A stretch of DNA of 10,327 nucleotides from JADFNO01 sp965369945 (GCA_965369945.1 CBDUST010000152.1:1-10327); one strand, 5' to 3'. Numbered from the stretch's first letter, positions 1 to 7,673 are shown. Numbers and translations are program-made. The notes: generated by a model not told the origin, from the letters alone.

Positions 1-42
1 GGCTGTCCCGAATGTGGCTGGCGACGGGAGGCTGAGGCGTAG
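1..42 (+). CDS. 3' end of a protein with a CPECG zinc-ribbon-like tail (partial)
   Basis: Only the last 13 codons and a TAG stop are visible. They read GCPECGWRREAEA. The CPECG pair matches the second half of the CxxC...CPECG tail that ends the next gene (52-717). This suggests two neighbouring genes of the same small planctomycetal membrane-protein family, or at least with the same tail. The stop lies 9 nt before the next start, so the two genes are probably co-transcribed. The rest of the protein is outside the window, so its function cannot be judged. Confidence 0.6.
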   Translation, partial: GCPECGWRREAEA

Positions 43-51
43 AATGTTGTC

Positions 52-717
52 GTGACGCGCTGGCTTACCAAGCTCGTTGTCTTCCTCCTCCTCGGCGCGA
101 TTGTCAATTTGGGCGTCGCTTGGCTATGTTCACTTCAGAGCATCGAGACTAGTAAGATAGGGGCGATCGAATACAGGCAGGTCCGGGCCTACGGTCTTAG
201 ATGGTCATGCACTTTCATACGTCGTTTCGGTTTTGATCGGGTTCTTCTGGAGAGTCGGATGTATGGCTCGCCTCCAGCCGATCCGTCCACGTTACCCACC
301 TACATAGTCGTGCCTCCCATATCGGACGAGGAGGCAGTGGACAAACATTATGTAGTGGCGGGTTGGCCACAACGTTCTTTTTGTGCAGTCGCCGTTGTAA
401 CACAGCAGCTGGGCGCGGACAATTACCGATGGGTGGGGGATGCAGACTATCCACTAGACACGTGGCGAGCGGCCATCCGACTCAGCGATGACTCGCCCGA
501 TCCATTTGTGCGTCGGATCCTTCCACTACGGCCCTTGTGGATTGGCTTGATCGCCAAGACGTCTTTCTACGCAGTAATCCTCTGGCTAGTAACACTCGGT
601 CCGTTTGCTGTGCGTCGTTTCGTTCGCGACAGACGCGGCCTCTGCATCAAATGCGGCTACGACCTGCGCGCGACGGAGCATGAGGTATGTCCGGAATGCG
701 GGGCAAGAACCTATTAG
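52..717 (+). CDS. Two-helix membrane protein with C-terminal CxxC-CxxC zinc-ribbon-like tail
   Basis: A hypothetical protein of 221 residues starting at GTG. The ATG at 44 is out of frame and hits a stop after three codons, so it cannot be the start. A hydrophobic helix covers about residues 5-27 and a second covers about 163-187. Between them is a soluble domain of roughly 135 residues, probably extracytoplasmic, with no family I recognise. After the second helix comes a basic stretch (RRFVRDRRG), then C198-IK-C201-GYDLRAT and C213-PE-C216, a four-cysteine zinc-ribbon-like tail expected on the cytoplasmic side. The CxxCGYDLRAT...CPECG signature is common at the ends of planctomycetal membrane proteins; its role is unknown. 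The upstream gene ends with a similar motif 9 nt away. Codon use looks somewhat less GC-biased than in the downstream operon. The function is not known. Confidence 0.8.
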   Translation: MTRWLTKLVVFLLLGAIVNLGVAWLCSLQSIETSKIGAIEYRQVRAYGLRWSCTFIRRFGFDRVLLESRMYGSPPADPSTLPTYIVVPPISDEEAVDKHYVVAGWPQRSFCAVAVVTQQLGADNYRWVGDADYPLDTWRAAIRLSDDSPDPFVRRILPLRPLWIGLIAKTSFYAVILWLVTLGPFAVRRFVRDRRGLCIKCGYDLRATEHEVCPECGARTY

Positions 718-736
718 CCCCGGGCTATGTCCGGGG
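718..736 (+). terminator. GC hairpin directly after the stop of the zinc-ribbon membrane protein
   Basis: CCCCGG (718-723) and CCGGGG (731-736) are perfectly complementary around a 7-nt loop, starting at the base after the TAG stop. There is no T-run behind it, so it is only a possible terminator or 3'-end stabiliser. Its right arm overlaps the outer arm of the larger foldback at 732-853, so the two structures would compete. Confidence 0.3.
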
Positions 737-853
737 GCGTCTGGCTCCAAATTCAGTCGATGTCTCATGCTGGGTTGGGGCAGCAGGCATCCAGTACGCT
801 GGGAATGCCAGCTCCCCCCGCGCTGACGGATCGGTCGGAGCCAGACGCCGCCG
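732..853 (+). repeat. Long imperfect foldback (rod-like hairpin); candidate structured RNA or small inverted-repeat element
   Basis: The segment 736-748 is perfectly complementary to 837-849 (13 bp). The pairing continues outward past one G.G mismatch for 3 bp more (732-734 with 851-853). Inside it, further pairs form a nearly continuous rod: 756-761 with 830-835 (two G.U pairs), 762-764 with 825-827, 777-780 with 814-817, 782-784 with 811-813, 786-790 with 805-809, and 791-794 with 799-802. The rod is capped by a UACG tetraloop at 795-798. Two larger internal loops lie at 749-755 and at 765-776/818-824. A T5 run follows at 863-867. The pairing is read directly from sequence. Whether it acts as an RNA, a terminator, a leader or a small mobile repeat is unknown. 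It does not match SRP RNA, 6S RNA or a standard riboswitch that I can recognise. Confidence 0.5.
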
Positions 854-909
854 AGCACGTGGTTTTTGAGCCGAATACGCACTCGACGCAGCCGATTTCG
901 GACGGAAGA

Positions 910-938
910 TTGAAGGTCAGGCGCGTTCAGACTAGATT
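910..938 (+). promoter_or_regulatory. Possible sigma70-type promoter for the three-gene operon
   Basis: TTGAAG (910-915) and TAGATT (933-938) each match 4 of 6 consensus positions and are separated by an ideal 17 nt. Transcription would begin near 945. That leaves a leader of about 40 nt carrying the GGAGGT site before the GTG at 986, and places the ATG at 941 outside the transcript. This is consensus matching only. Confidence 0.3.
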
Positions 939-973
939 GAATGGAGCAAGCGGCAGTCGCCGTGAGTGGCGGC

Positions 974-979
974 GGAGGT
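974..979 (+). promoter_or_regulatory. Strong Shine-Dalgarno site that fixes the GTG-986 start
   Basis: GGAGGT lies 6 nt before the in-frame GTG at 986. No comparable site precedes the in-frame ATG at 941. The later start also gives a signal peptide of normal length. Confidence 0.6.
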
Positions 980-985
980 AGGCGA

Positions 986-3900
986 GTGGACAGCGCTCGA
1001 AATCGTGTATCCGATTCTCGTCTCGGCATCGTCGTCCGTGCGTCGTCGTTGGCGGTAATCGGCGGCATGGTAGCGTTTCAAAGATCGCCGTCGGCATTTG
1101 CGGCGCCACCCGAAGTCGCTGCGTCGGCCGAGATTCGATACGGCCAGCATGTTCGTCCGATTCTCTCGGATCGCTGTTTCAAATGTCACGGGCCGGATCA
1201 GGCGGCGCGGCAGGCGGAGCTGCGGCTGGATGATCGGGTAAGCGCCACCAGGGATCGCGGCGGCTATGCAGCAATCGTGCCGGGCGATGTCGAGGCTAGT
1301 GAGCTGTGGCGGCGGGTCAGTCATCATGATCCCGGCGAGAGGATGCCGCCGCGCGATTCGGGCAAGAAGCCGCTGTCCGCCCAAGAGAAATCCGTGATTC
1401 GTCATTGGATCGAATCTGGGGCGCAGTATGAACAACACTGGTCATACGTCCCTCCGCAGCGACCCGAGATTCCGGCCGTTGTCGATGATGAATGGTGTCG
1501 AACCGACATCGATCGTTTTATATTGTCGCGGCTTGAGCGCGAAGGATTGGCGCCATCACCGCAAGCCGAGCGCACGACCCTCTTTCGGCGTGTCTTCATG
1601 GATATCACAGGCCTGCCGCCGACCCCTGTTGAAATCGACGATTTTCTGGCCGATGTTCGACCCGACGCCTACGAGCGCTGGGTGGATCGTCTTCTGACTA
1701 CGGAGCCGTATCGCTCACGATTTGCTGAGCACTGGGCGAGTCCCTGGCTTGATGCGTCCCGATACGGCGACACGTCGGGCCTTCACATGGATAACGGTCG
1801 GCAGATGTGGCTTTGGCGCGACTGGGTTCTGAGCGCGCTGCGCGACAACATGCCTTACGACCGGTTCATCATCGAGCAACTGGCCGGCGATCTACTTCCC
1901 GAAGCCACCGTGTCGCAGAAGATCGCCAGCGGATTCAACCGCAATCATGTCACGACTGATGAAGGCGGCGCAATCAGTGAAGAATACCTCGTCGAATACG
2001 CTGTCGATCGCGTCAATACGACCTCAGCAGTTTTCCTCGGCCTCACGATGAGTTGTGCTCGGTGCCACGATCACAAGTACGACCCCGTTACTCAGGTTGA
2101 CTTTTATCGCTTCATGTCGTTCTTCAACTCGATTGAAGAACCGGGTCTCTATACGCAGACACAGGATTCGAATCGCGCCTACGAGCCGTTCCTGGAAGTG
2201 CCCACAGCGGCGCAGCAGGAATCGCTGGTGACGATGACCGAACGGATCGCCCAACTCAAGCTGCAGATGGAGCACGTGTCGCCGAGTGATGAAGCGGAAC
2301 GCGCCGCTTATATACGCGACACTGTCGAAAGGACCGGCGTGCGGTGGAGCGTCCCCGAGGTAGTTAGCGCATCCTCAAGCGATTCGCGGGTGTCGCTCGA
2401 CCTGCAACCGGACGGATCGATTCAGGCGTCGGGGCCAATGCCGGGGCAGGAAGATTACGTGATCGAATTACGCACTTCGCAGCAGGATATGCGCCTGGTG
2501 CTGTTGGAAGCGTTGGCAACACCCGACGCCGGTCCCGGCGCTGGCCGTGCAAGTCATGGCAACGCGGTGATCTCCCGGTTGACGCTCGAGGCGAAGCCGG
2601 GCCAGAGCGAACAGCCCTGGCAGGTGATTCCGATGCGCTGGGCATGGTCGGACCACACGCAGACCAACCGCGACTTCGACGCGACGAACCTGCTGCGCGA
2701 CAGTGAAACGCTCGGCTGGGCGTTGGATGGCAACGAATCCGCCGGCGAGCGTTTGCTTTGTCTGCTTGCCGAAGAGCCGTTCGGGTTTGATGGTGAAACA
2801 CAATTGCGGCTCAAGATCGAGTTTCGTTCTCCTTATCCGAGTCACTCTCTCGGTCGAATTCGCGTGCGGTTGGGCGCCGTTTCGGATGTAGGTCTCGCCG
2901 CATTGCCCCCAGCCATGGGGCGCTGGTACGTGGCAGGGCATTTCCCTTCTGTTGATCGTGCTAAGGCGTTCGATGAGGTACACGGTCCGGAGACGCTGAC
3001 GTCCATTGACGTCACTCAAAAGTTCGGCGACGACAACAAGACGTTCCGATTCGATGGCAAACTCGCCGACGAGCGCGTCGTTGCACTCCCCGGAGGTGTG
3101 GGATCAAACTACTTGGGGCGCGTCATCTTCTCGCCCGATGCGCGCGAAGTGACGTTGTCGCTTGGAAGCGATGATGCCTTCCGATTGTTTGTAAACGGGA
3201 TTGAAGTTGCAAATGAAAAGGTGGATCGTGGTGTGGCGCCGGATCAGAGCACGGCGACCATACCGCTTCAGGTTGGACTAAACAGTCTGATTCTGAAGAT
3301 CGTCAATACCGGCGGGCCGTCCGGATACTACTTCCGTGCGGTGACGCCGGACCAGGCGCTCACGCATGGCTTGGTCGCTGCGATCATGCCAGCCGACGCC
3401 TTGACAGAAAGACAAGCGGCGCGACTTGCCGCTGTGTGGCGGCGCAAGGCTTCTCCTTCATATCGCCAGGCCGAGGACGATCTTGCCACGACGAACGCCG
3501 AGCTGGCCGATTTGAAGCGCGCAATTCCGCGGACCATGGTGATGAAAGATCGCGCCGAGCCGCGTGAAACCTTTGTACTGACCCGCGGCGAGTACGATAA
3601 GCCCGACAAGACGCAACCGGTTACACCTGGGGTCCCGGCCATACTCGGCGCGTTGCCCGACGATGCGCCGGCGAATCGGCTTGGCCTGGCGCAGTGGATG
3701 ACGGCTCCGGACAATCCGCTCGTCGCTCGTGTCGCCGTCAATCGAATTTGGCAGACGGTGTTCGACTCGGGCCTCGTGCGAACGTCCGACGATTTTGGCT
3801 TGCAAGGCGAGTGGCCAGGCCACCCGGATCTACTTGACTGGCTGGCGGTGGACTTCCGCGAGAGCGGTTGGGACGTGCATCGTCTGCTTCGGATGATCGT

Positions 3901-4621
3901 TACGAGCAATACGTACCGGCAGAGTTCCCGAATTCGCGAAGAACTTCAAGAGATAGACCCGGACAATCGATTGCTTGGGCGATATCCGCGACGAAGAATG
4001 TCGGCTGAGCAAATCCGCGACCAGGCGTTGTATGTTTCCGGGCTGCTGGACGAGACCTTCGGCGGGCCGTCCGTGAAGCCCTATCAGCCGCCGGGCTTGT
4101 GGCGCGAAATTGCCATGCCGAGCTCGAACACCCGCATCTTCGAGCGCGGGGGGCCCGAGGATTTGTGGCGTCGAACGCTCTACACCTATTTGAAGCGGGC
4201 CAGCCCCCCGCCGTCGCTTCAGACCTTCGATGTGCCTACGCGCGAGGCCTGCGTGATCAAACGGCCGACGACGAACACGCCGCTCCAGGCGCTAGTGCTA
4301 TGGAATGATGAGCAGTTTGTCGAGGCATCGCGCGTCCTTGCCCAACGCACACTCGTCGAGGGCGGCGACGACGACACGCTGATCGTGTCTATGTTCCGCC
4401 GCTGCACAGGTCGCGAGCCTGATTCAGACGACCTTACCCAGTTGCTCTCGGCCCTTGCGCACTTCCGCACTCGATACGCAGATGCACCTGAAGATGCGGC
4501 GCAACTTCTGGAAGTTGGTGAAGCTCCTGTTCCAAGTGAGATCGATCCAGCCGAACTCGCAGCATGGACCGTTATCGCCAGTTCTATTCTCAACCTCCAT
4601 GAAACGTTCACACAGGATTGA
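986..4621 (+). CDS. Secreted planctomycetal cytochrome, PSCyt1-PSCyt2(DUF1549)-PSD1(DUF1553) architecture
   Basis: A protein of 1211 residues from GTG-986, chosen for its GGAGGT site and normal signal peptide; an in-frame ATG at 941 would add 15 residues. A signal peptide is predicted, with cleavage near residues 39-40 (AFA-A). PSCyt1 covers about 50-149, with a heme c motif C64-FK-C67-H68 and an MPP at 120 that may supply the sixth heme ligand. PSCyt2/DUF1549 covers about 174-386 and carries a second heme motif, C357-AR-C360-H361-DHKYDP. A short coiled-coil-like stretch (about 413-440) and a beta-rich region follow. The latter contains a PA14/carbohydrate-binding-like segment (about 645-790, with GSDDAFRLFVNG). 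PSD1/DUF1553 fills about 866-1205. In planctomycetes this family is typically encoded beside DUF1501 proteins, as here (3-nt gap). It is probably a periplasmic di-heme protein. The substrate is unknown, although the PA14-like insert makes a glycan or similar ligand plausible. Confidence 0.92.
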   Translation: MDSARNRVSDSRLGIVVRASSLAVIGGMVAFQRSPSAFAAPPEVAASAEIRYGQHVRPILSDRCFKCHGPDQAARQAELRLDDRVSATRDRGGYAAIVPGDVEASELWRRVSHHDPGERMPPRDSGKKPLSAQEKSVIRHWIESGAQYEQHWSYVPPQRPEIPAVVDDEWCRTDIDRFILSRLEREGLAPSPQAERTTLFRRVFMDITGLPPTPVEIDDFLADVRPDAYERWVDRLLTTEPYRSRFAEHWASPWLDASRYGDTSGLHMDNGRQMWLWRDWVLSALRDNMPYDRFIIEQLAGDLLPEATVSQKIASGFNRNHVTTDEGGAISEEYLVEYAVDRVNTTSAVFLGLTMSCARCHDHKYDPVTQVDFYRFMSFFNSIEEPGLYTQTQDSNRAYEPFLEVPTAAQQESLVTMTERIAQLKLQMEHVSPSDEAERAAYIRDTVERTGVRWSVPEVVSASSSDSRVSLDLQPDGSIQASGPMPGQEDYVIELRTSQQDMRLVLLEALATPDAGPGAGRASHGNAVISRLTLEAKPGQSEQPWQVIPMRWAWSDHTQTNRDFDATNLLRDSETLGWALDGNESAGERLLCLLAEEPFGFDGETQLRLKIEFRSPYPSHSLGRIRVRLGAVSDVGLAALPPAMGRWYVAGHFPSVDRAKAFDEVHGPETLTSIDVTQKFGDDNKTFRFDGKLADERVVALPGGVGSNYLGRVIFSPDAREVTLSLGSDDAFRLFVNGIEVANEKVDRGVAPDQSTATIPLQVGLNSLILKIVNTGGPSGYYFRAVTPDQALTHGLVAAIMPADALTERQAARLAAVWRRKASPSYRQAEDDLATTNAELADLKRAIPRTMVMKDRAEPRETFVLTRGEYDKPDKTQPVTPGVPAILGALPDDAPANRLGLAQWMTAPDNPLVARVAVNRIWQTVFDSGLVRTSDDFGLQGEWPGHPDLLDWLAVDFRESGWDVHRLLRMIVTSNTYRQSSRIREELQEIDPDNRLLGRYPRRRMSAEQIRDQALYVSGLLDETFGGPSVKPYQPPGLWREIAMPSSNTRIFERGGPEDLWRRTLYTYLKRASPPPSLQTFDVPTREACVIKRPTTNTPLQALVLWNDEQFVEASRVLAQRTLVEGGDDDTLIVSMFRRCTGREPDSDDLTQLLSALAHFRTRYADAPEDAAQLLEVGEAPVPSEIDPAELAAWTVIASSILNLHETFTQD

Positions 4622-4624
4622 GCC

Positions 4625-6085
4625 ATGGACCCACTTGAACAGTACTACCTCGACATCACTCGACGACGCTTCTTCGGATCGTGCGCGAGCGGCGCATTAG
4701 GCGCGATGGGGACGGTTGCATTGTCCTCGCTCTTTGCGGGCGATCGCGTCATGGCTGCGGGCCCGGAACAGTTTCGGCGGGGCGTCCATTTTCGACCCAA
4801 GGCCAAGCGCGTCATCTACATGCACATGGAAGGCGCGCCCAGCCAGCTCGATCTGTTTGATTACAAACCACAGTTGCGAGTTCGCTACGATCAGGATCTT
4901 CCTGATTCCATCCGGCAGGGCCAGCGTCTGACGGGGATGACCAGTGGTCAGGATCGGTTCCCGGTCGCGCCGTCAATCTTTCGTTTCAGTCGTTACGCCA
5001 ACAACGAAGATGGCGCGTGGATCAGCGAATTGATGCCGCACACCGGAGCGATGGCCAAGGAAATCTGCTTCGTGCATTCGATGCATACCGATGCGATCAA
5101 TCACGAACCGGGTATTACGTTTTTCCAGACGGGGACGCAGCAACCGGGTCGTCCATCGTTCGGCGCGTGGTCCAGTTACGGGCTGGGATCTGCCAGCGAA
5201 AATCTGCCCGCGTTCGTCGTGCTGATCTCGCAGGGCTTCGGCAACATGCAAGCGCTCTCCGCGCGATTCTGGGGAAGCGGCTTCCTGCCGAGCGAACACC
5301 AGGGCTGCCATCTGCGCAGTGCCGGCGACCCGGTGTTGTATCTGAACAATCCAGCGGGGATCAATCGAGCGGATCGCCGTCGCATGCTCGATCTGATCGG
5401 CGACATGAACGAACGCGAGATGAGCCGAACGATGGACCCGGAGATCAGCGCACGCATCGCCCAGTATGAAATGGCCTACCGAATGCAGATGTCGGTGCCG
5501 GAGCTGGTCGATCTGTCTGACGAAGACGAAGAAACACTTGAGATGTACGGCCCGGAGGTGCGCAAGCCGGGTACGTTCGCCTCGAACTGCCTGCTCGCGC
5601 GCCGTCTCGCTGAGCGCGGCGTTCGTTTCATTCAACTCTACATGCGAGGCTGGGACGCCCACAACAACCTGCCGAAGGAAATCCGCGTGCAAAGCGCCGC
5701 GGTCGATCAGCCACAGGCGGCGCTTCTGAAGGATCTCAAACGACGCGGCATGCTCGACGACACGCTCGTGCTTTGGGCCGGTGAATTCGGGCGCACTGCC
5801 TACAGTCAGGGCACGCTAACCGAATCAAACTACGGGCGCGATCATCACCCGCGCTGCTTTACCATCTGGATGGCCGGCGGGGGCGTCAAGCCGGGCGTTT
5901 CGATCGGCAAGACCGACGACTTTTCGTACAACATCGTTGAGAACCCGGTCGATGTGCATGATCTGCACGCGACACTCCTCCATTTGCTCGGCCTCGACCA
6001 CGAACGCTTGACGTTCCGCAAAGAAGGACGCGACTTCCGCCTGACTGATGTGTTCGGCAAGGTTCGCCCGGAAATGCTTGCGTAG
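4625..6085 (+). CDS. Tat-exported DUF1501 family protein (alkaline-phosphatase-superfamily-like)
   Basis: A protein of 486 residues. The ATG lies 3 nt after the upstream stop, with AGGA (4614-4617) inside the end of the preceding gene as ribosome binding site. The N-terminus carries a twin-arginine signal, TRRRFFG (residues 12-18). A hydrophobic stretch follows to about residue 38, with a likely cleavage site near 45 (VMAA). The DUF1501 core is recognised by MEGAPSQLDLFD (68-79), GWDAH (342-346), WAGEFGRT (384-391), GRDHHP (404-409) and DVHDLHATLLHLLG (443-456). The conserved Asp and His residues resemble the metal-site layout of the alkaline phosphatase/sulfatase superfamily, to which DUF1501 is usually assigned; the catalysed reaction is not established. 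Tat export implies folding, perhaps with cofactor loading, before translocation. It lies between two cytochrome genes in one operon and so probably acts with them outside the cytoplasmic membrane. Length is normal and there is no sign of damage. Confidence 0.92.
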   Translation: MDPLEQYYLDITRRRFFGSCASGALGAMGTVALSSLFAGDRVMAAGPEQFRRGVHFRPKAKRVIYMHMEGAPSQLDLFDYKPQLRVRYDQDLPDSIRQGQRLTGMTSGQDRFPVAPSIFRFSRYANNEDGAWISELMPHTGAMAKEICFVHSMHTDAINHEPGITFFQTGTQQPGRPSFGAWSSYGLGSASENLPAFVVLISQGFGNMQALSARFWGSGFLPSEHQGCHLRSAGDPVLYLNNPAGINRADRRRMLDLIGDMNEREMSRTMDPEISARIAQYEMAYRMQMSVPELVDLSDEDEETLEMYGPEVRKPGTFASNCLLARRLAERGVRFIQLYMRGWDAHNNLPKEIRVQSAAVDQPQAALLKDLKRRGMLDDTLVLWAGEFGRTAYSQGTLTESNYGRDHHPRCFTIWMAGGGVKPGVSIGKTDDFSYNIVENPVDVHDLHATLLHLLGLDHERLTFRKEGRDFRLTDVFGKVRPEMLA

Positions 6086-6087
6086 CC

Positions 6088-7626
6088 GTGAACGACACGC
6101 TGCTTCAACTTGCCGGCCGACTCCATCCTCTGCTGCTTCACCTCCCGCTCGGCGTGCTCGGTGCGCTACTGATACTAGAACTGTGGGGGCTTGTGAGACG
6201 GCGCGCGCTCGATCGCAGCGTGCGCTTGCTGATGTTGTGGTTTCTCGCCCTGGCCGCAGGCATCTCTGTCGCGTCCGGAATACAGCTCAGCCAAGAGGAG
6301 ACGTACATCGGCGATACCCTCGAGCTTCATCGATGGCTCGGCATCACCACCGCTTCATCGTTGTTGGTGGCGGCAATTATGGCGACGATGAAATTTCGGC
6401 GAGCCTATCTCGCCGCCACGATTGTGGCCGTCGGGATAATTATTCCCACCGGCCACTTTGGCGCGAGCATGACGCACGGTCCTGATTTTCTGACCTCGCC
6501 GTTCACAACAACTGCCGAGCGTTCCGTTGCTCTTGTGAGTACCGAGCCGACCCAGTCGTGGTACGAAGCTCAGATTGCGCCGATTCTTGAAGCCCGTTGC
6601 GTGACGTGCCATGGCCCAAGGCGGCGCAAAAGCGGGCTCTCATTGCACACACCCGCTGCGATTACAGCCGGCGGTGAGAGTGGATCAATCCTTGCCGCGA
6701 ACGATGGCGGCGACAGTCTGATGGCGTGGCGTATCCAACTTCCACGCACCGATGACGATCACATGCCGCCCGAGCACAAGCCGCAACTTCTTGTCGCGCA
6801 GATCGAAATGCTGGTGCACTGGATCGAAGCCGGCGCACCGTTTGATGAGCCATCTCCTTCTGGAGTGGTCGCGACGGAAACTGTCGAGCCCGTCACCGCC
6901 GTTGCGCGACCGGAGATGTCGTACGAGGCACTCAACGAATTGCAAGCAGCGCACGTTCACGTCGAGGTCATCGATCCCGAGTCGAGTTTACTTTGGATCG
7001 ACTTCGGTGCGACGCCGGATATGTCCGTCGAAGATGTCTCCCGTTTGTTGCGGCCGCTCGCCCCATTCACATCGGAGTTGTCGCTTCGTGGGATGGCCGA
7101 CGCCAATCAAGTCCTGGCGACGCTCGGGCCGTGGGAGCAGTTACGGCAACTCGATCTCTCTTACGCTGGCGTTGATCGCGATGGTCTCGTCGCGGCGACC
7201 GAAGCCGGAACCCTCACGGAGCTTACGCTTGTCGGCACGAAACTTAGCGCCCAAGCCGCTGAGCACATACTCAGCGTCGAGTCGTTGCAGCACCTGCACG
7301 TCTGGGATTCGAACATTCCCGTCCAGATCATCGAGCAACTGCGCGACCACAGGCCGGCGCTTGCTGTCAATGAGGGCTCGGTCGATGTGCCGCCGCCGTT
7401 GGAAGTCGAACCGGAATTCAAGCCCGGCCCACCCGCGGTTGTGGCGCAGCTAACGTCACTGACGCCCGTGAACACCGTGTGCCCGGTTTCCGGCAACCCG
7501 GTCCACCCGAAGTTTGCGATCGTGTACGAAGATCAGGTCGTCGGCTTCTGCTGCAACCAATGTCCCACCCAGTTCTGGGCCGACCCGACCGCCTTTTTAA
7601 TCAAAGTCGATCGCGCCATCGACTGA
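6088..7626 (+). CDS. Membrane-anchored PSCyt1 cytochrome with leucine-rich-like repeats and C-terminal YHS/TRASH-like metal-binding module
   Basis: A protein of 512 residues starting at GTG, 2 nt after the upstream stop. There is no clear Shine-Dalgarno site, so translation is probably coupled. Four hydrophobic helices cover about residues 15-35, 45-66, 84-101 and 106-121. Histidines at 13, 18, 81, 123 and 130 lie near the helix ends and resemble the layout of DUF2231-type membrane proteins; heme b binding is possible but unproven. A PSCyt1 domain follows (about 155-255) with heme c motif C171-VT-C174-H175 and an HMPP near its end. Residues about 284-430 are leucine-rich-repeat-like (LRQLDLSYAGV, LTELTLVGTKL). 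The C-terminus has C465-PVSG and F487-CCNQC-492, a four-cysteine pattern like YHS/TRASH metal-binding domains. This is the third gene of the operon. It probably carries electrons at, or anchors, the module formed with the two preceding secreted proteins. The domain assignments are by eye. Confidence 0.85.
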   Translation: MNDTLLQLAGRLHPLLLHLPLGVLGALLILELWGLVRRRALDRSVRLLMLWFLALAAGISVASGIQLSQEETYIGDTLELHRWLGITTASSLLVAAIMATMKFRRAYLAATIVAVGIIIPTGHFGASMTHGPDFLTSPFTTTAERSVALVSTEPTQSWYEAQIAPILEARCVTCHGPRRRKSGLSLHTPAAITAGGESGSILAANDGGDSLMAWRIQLPRTDDDHMPPEHKPQLLVAQIEMLVHWIEAGAPFDEPSPSGVVATETVEPVTAVARPEMSYEALNELQAAHVHVEVIDPESSLLWIDFGATPDMSVEDVSRLLRPLAPFTSELSLRGMADANQVLATLGPWEQLRQLDLSYAGVDRDGLVAATEAGTLTELTLVGTKLSAQAAEHILSVESLQHLHVWDSNIPVQIIEQLRDHRPALAVNEGSVDVPPPLEVEPEFKPGPPAVVAQLTSLTPVNTVCPVSGNPVHPKFAIVYEDQVVGFCCNQCPTQFWADPTAFLIKVDRAID

Positions 7627-7652
7627 ATCCGCAACGCAACCCACCCGCCAAG

Positions 7653-7673
7653 CCCGGGGATTCCATCCCCGGG
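7653..7673 (+). terminator. Perfect 9-bp GC-rich hairpin ending the cytochrome/DUF1501 operon
   Basis: CCCGGGGAT (7653-7661), loop TCC and ATCCCCGGG (7665-7673) form a perfect stem 26 nt after the TGA stop of the membrane cytochrome gene. There is no downstream T-run, so a classical intrinsic terminator is not fully satisfied. Position and stability make a 3'-end role likely. Confidence 0.55.

Noticed and set aside
798..853. Resemblance to cobalamin riboswitch boxes (GGGAA, CCCCGC, GAGCCAGA)
   Set aside because: The GGTGxAA and GCCACTG boxes are missing, the spacing is wrong, and the GAGCCAGA segment is fully used in the 13-bp outer stem. The downstream gene is also not a B12-related gene.
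732..853. SRP (4.5S) or 6S RNA gene
   Set aside because: The rod shape is suggestive, but the SRP apical GGAA loop and AGCAGCC-type motif are absent, and the element is too short for 6S RNA.
727..981. 84-codon open frame on the + strand in the gap before the operon
   Set aside because: It runs through the foldback and into the next gene's start region, has no ribosome binding site, and its low-complexity product resembles nothing known.
932..1438. 168-codon open frame on the - strand
   Set aside because: It is antisense to the signal peptide and PSCyt1 heme domain of the large cytochrome, which is clearly the real gene.
4973..5692. 239-codon open frame on the - strand
   Set aside because: It lies entirely inside the DUF1501 gene on the opposite strand. 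Such long antisense frames are common in GC-rich genes, and the product resembles no protein family.
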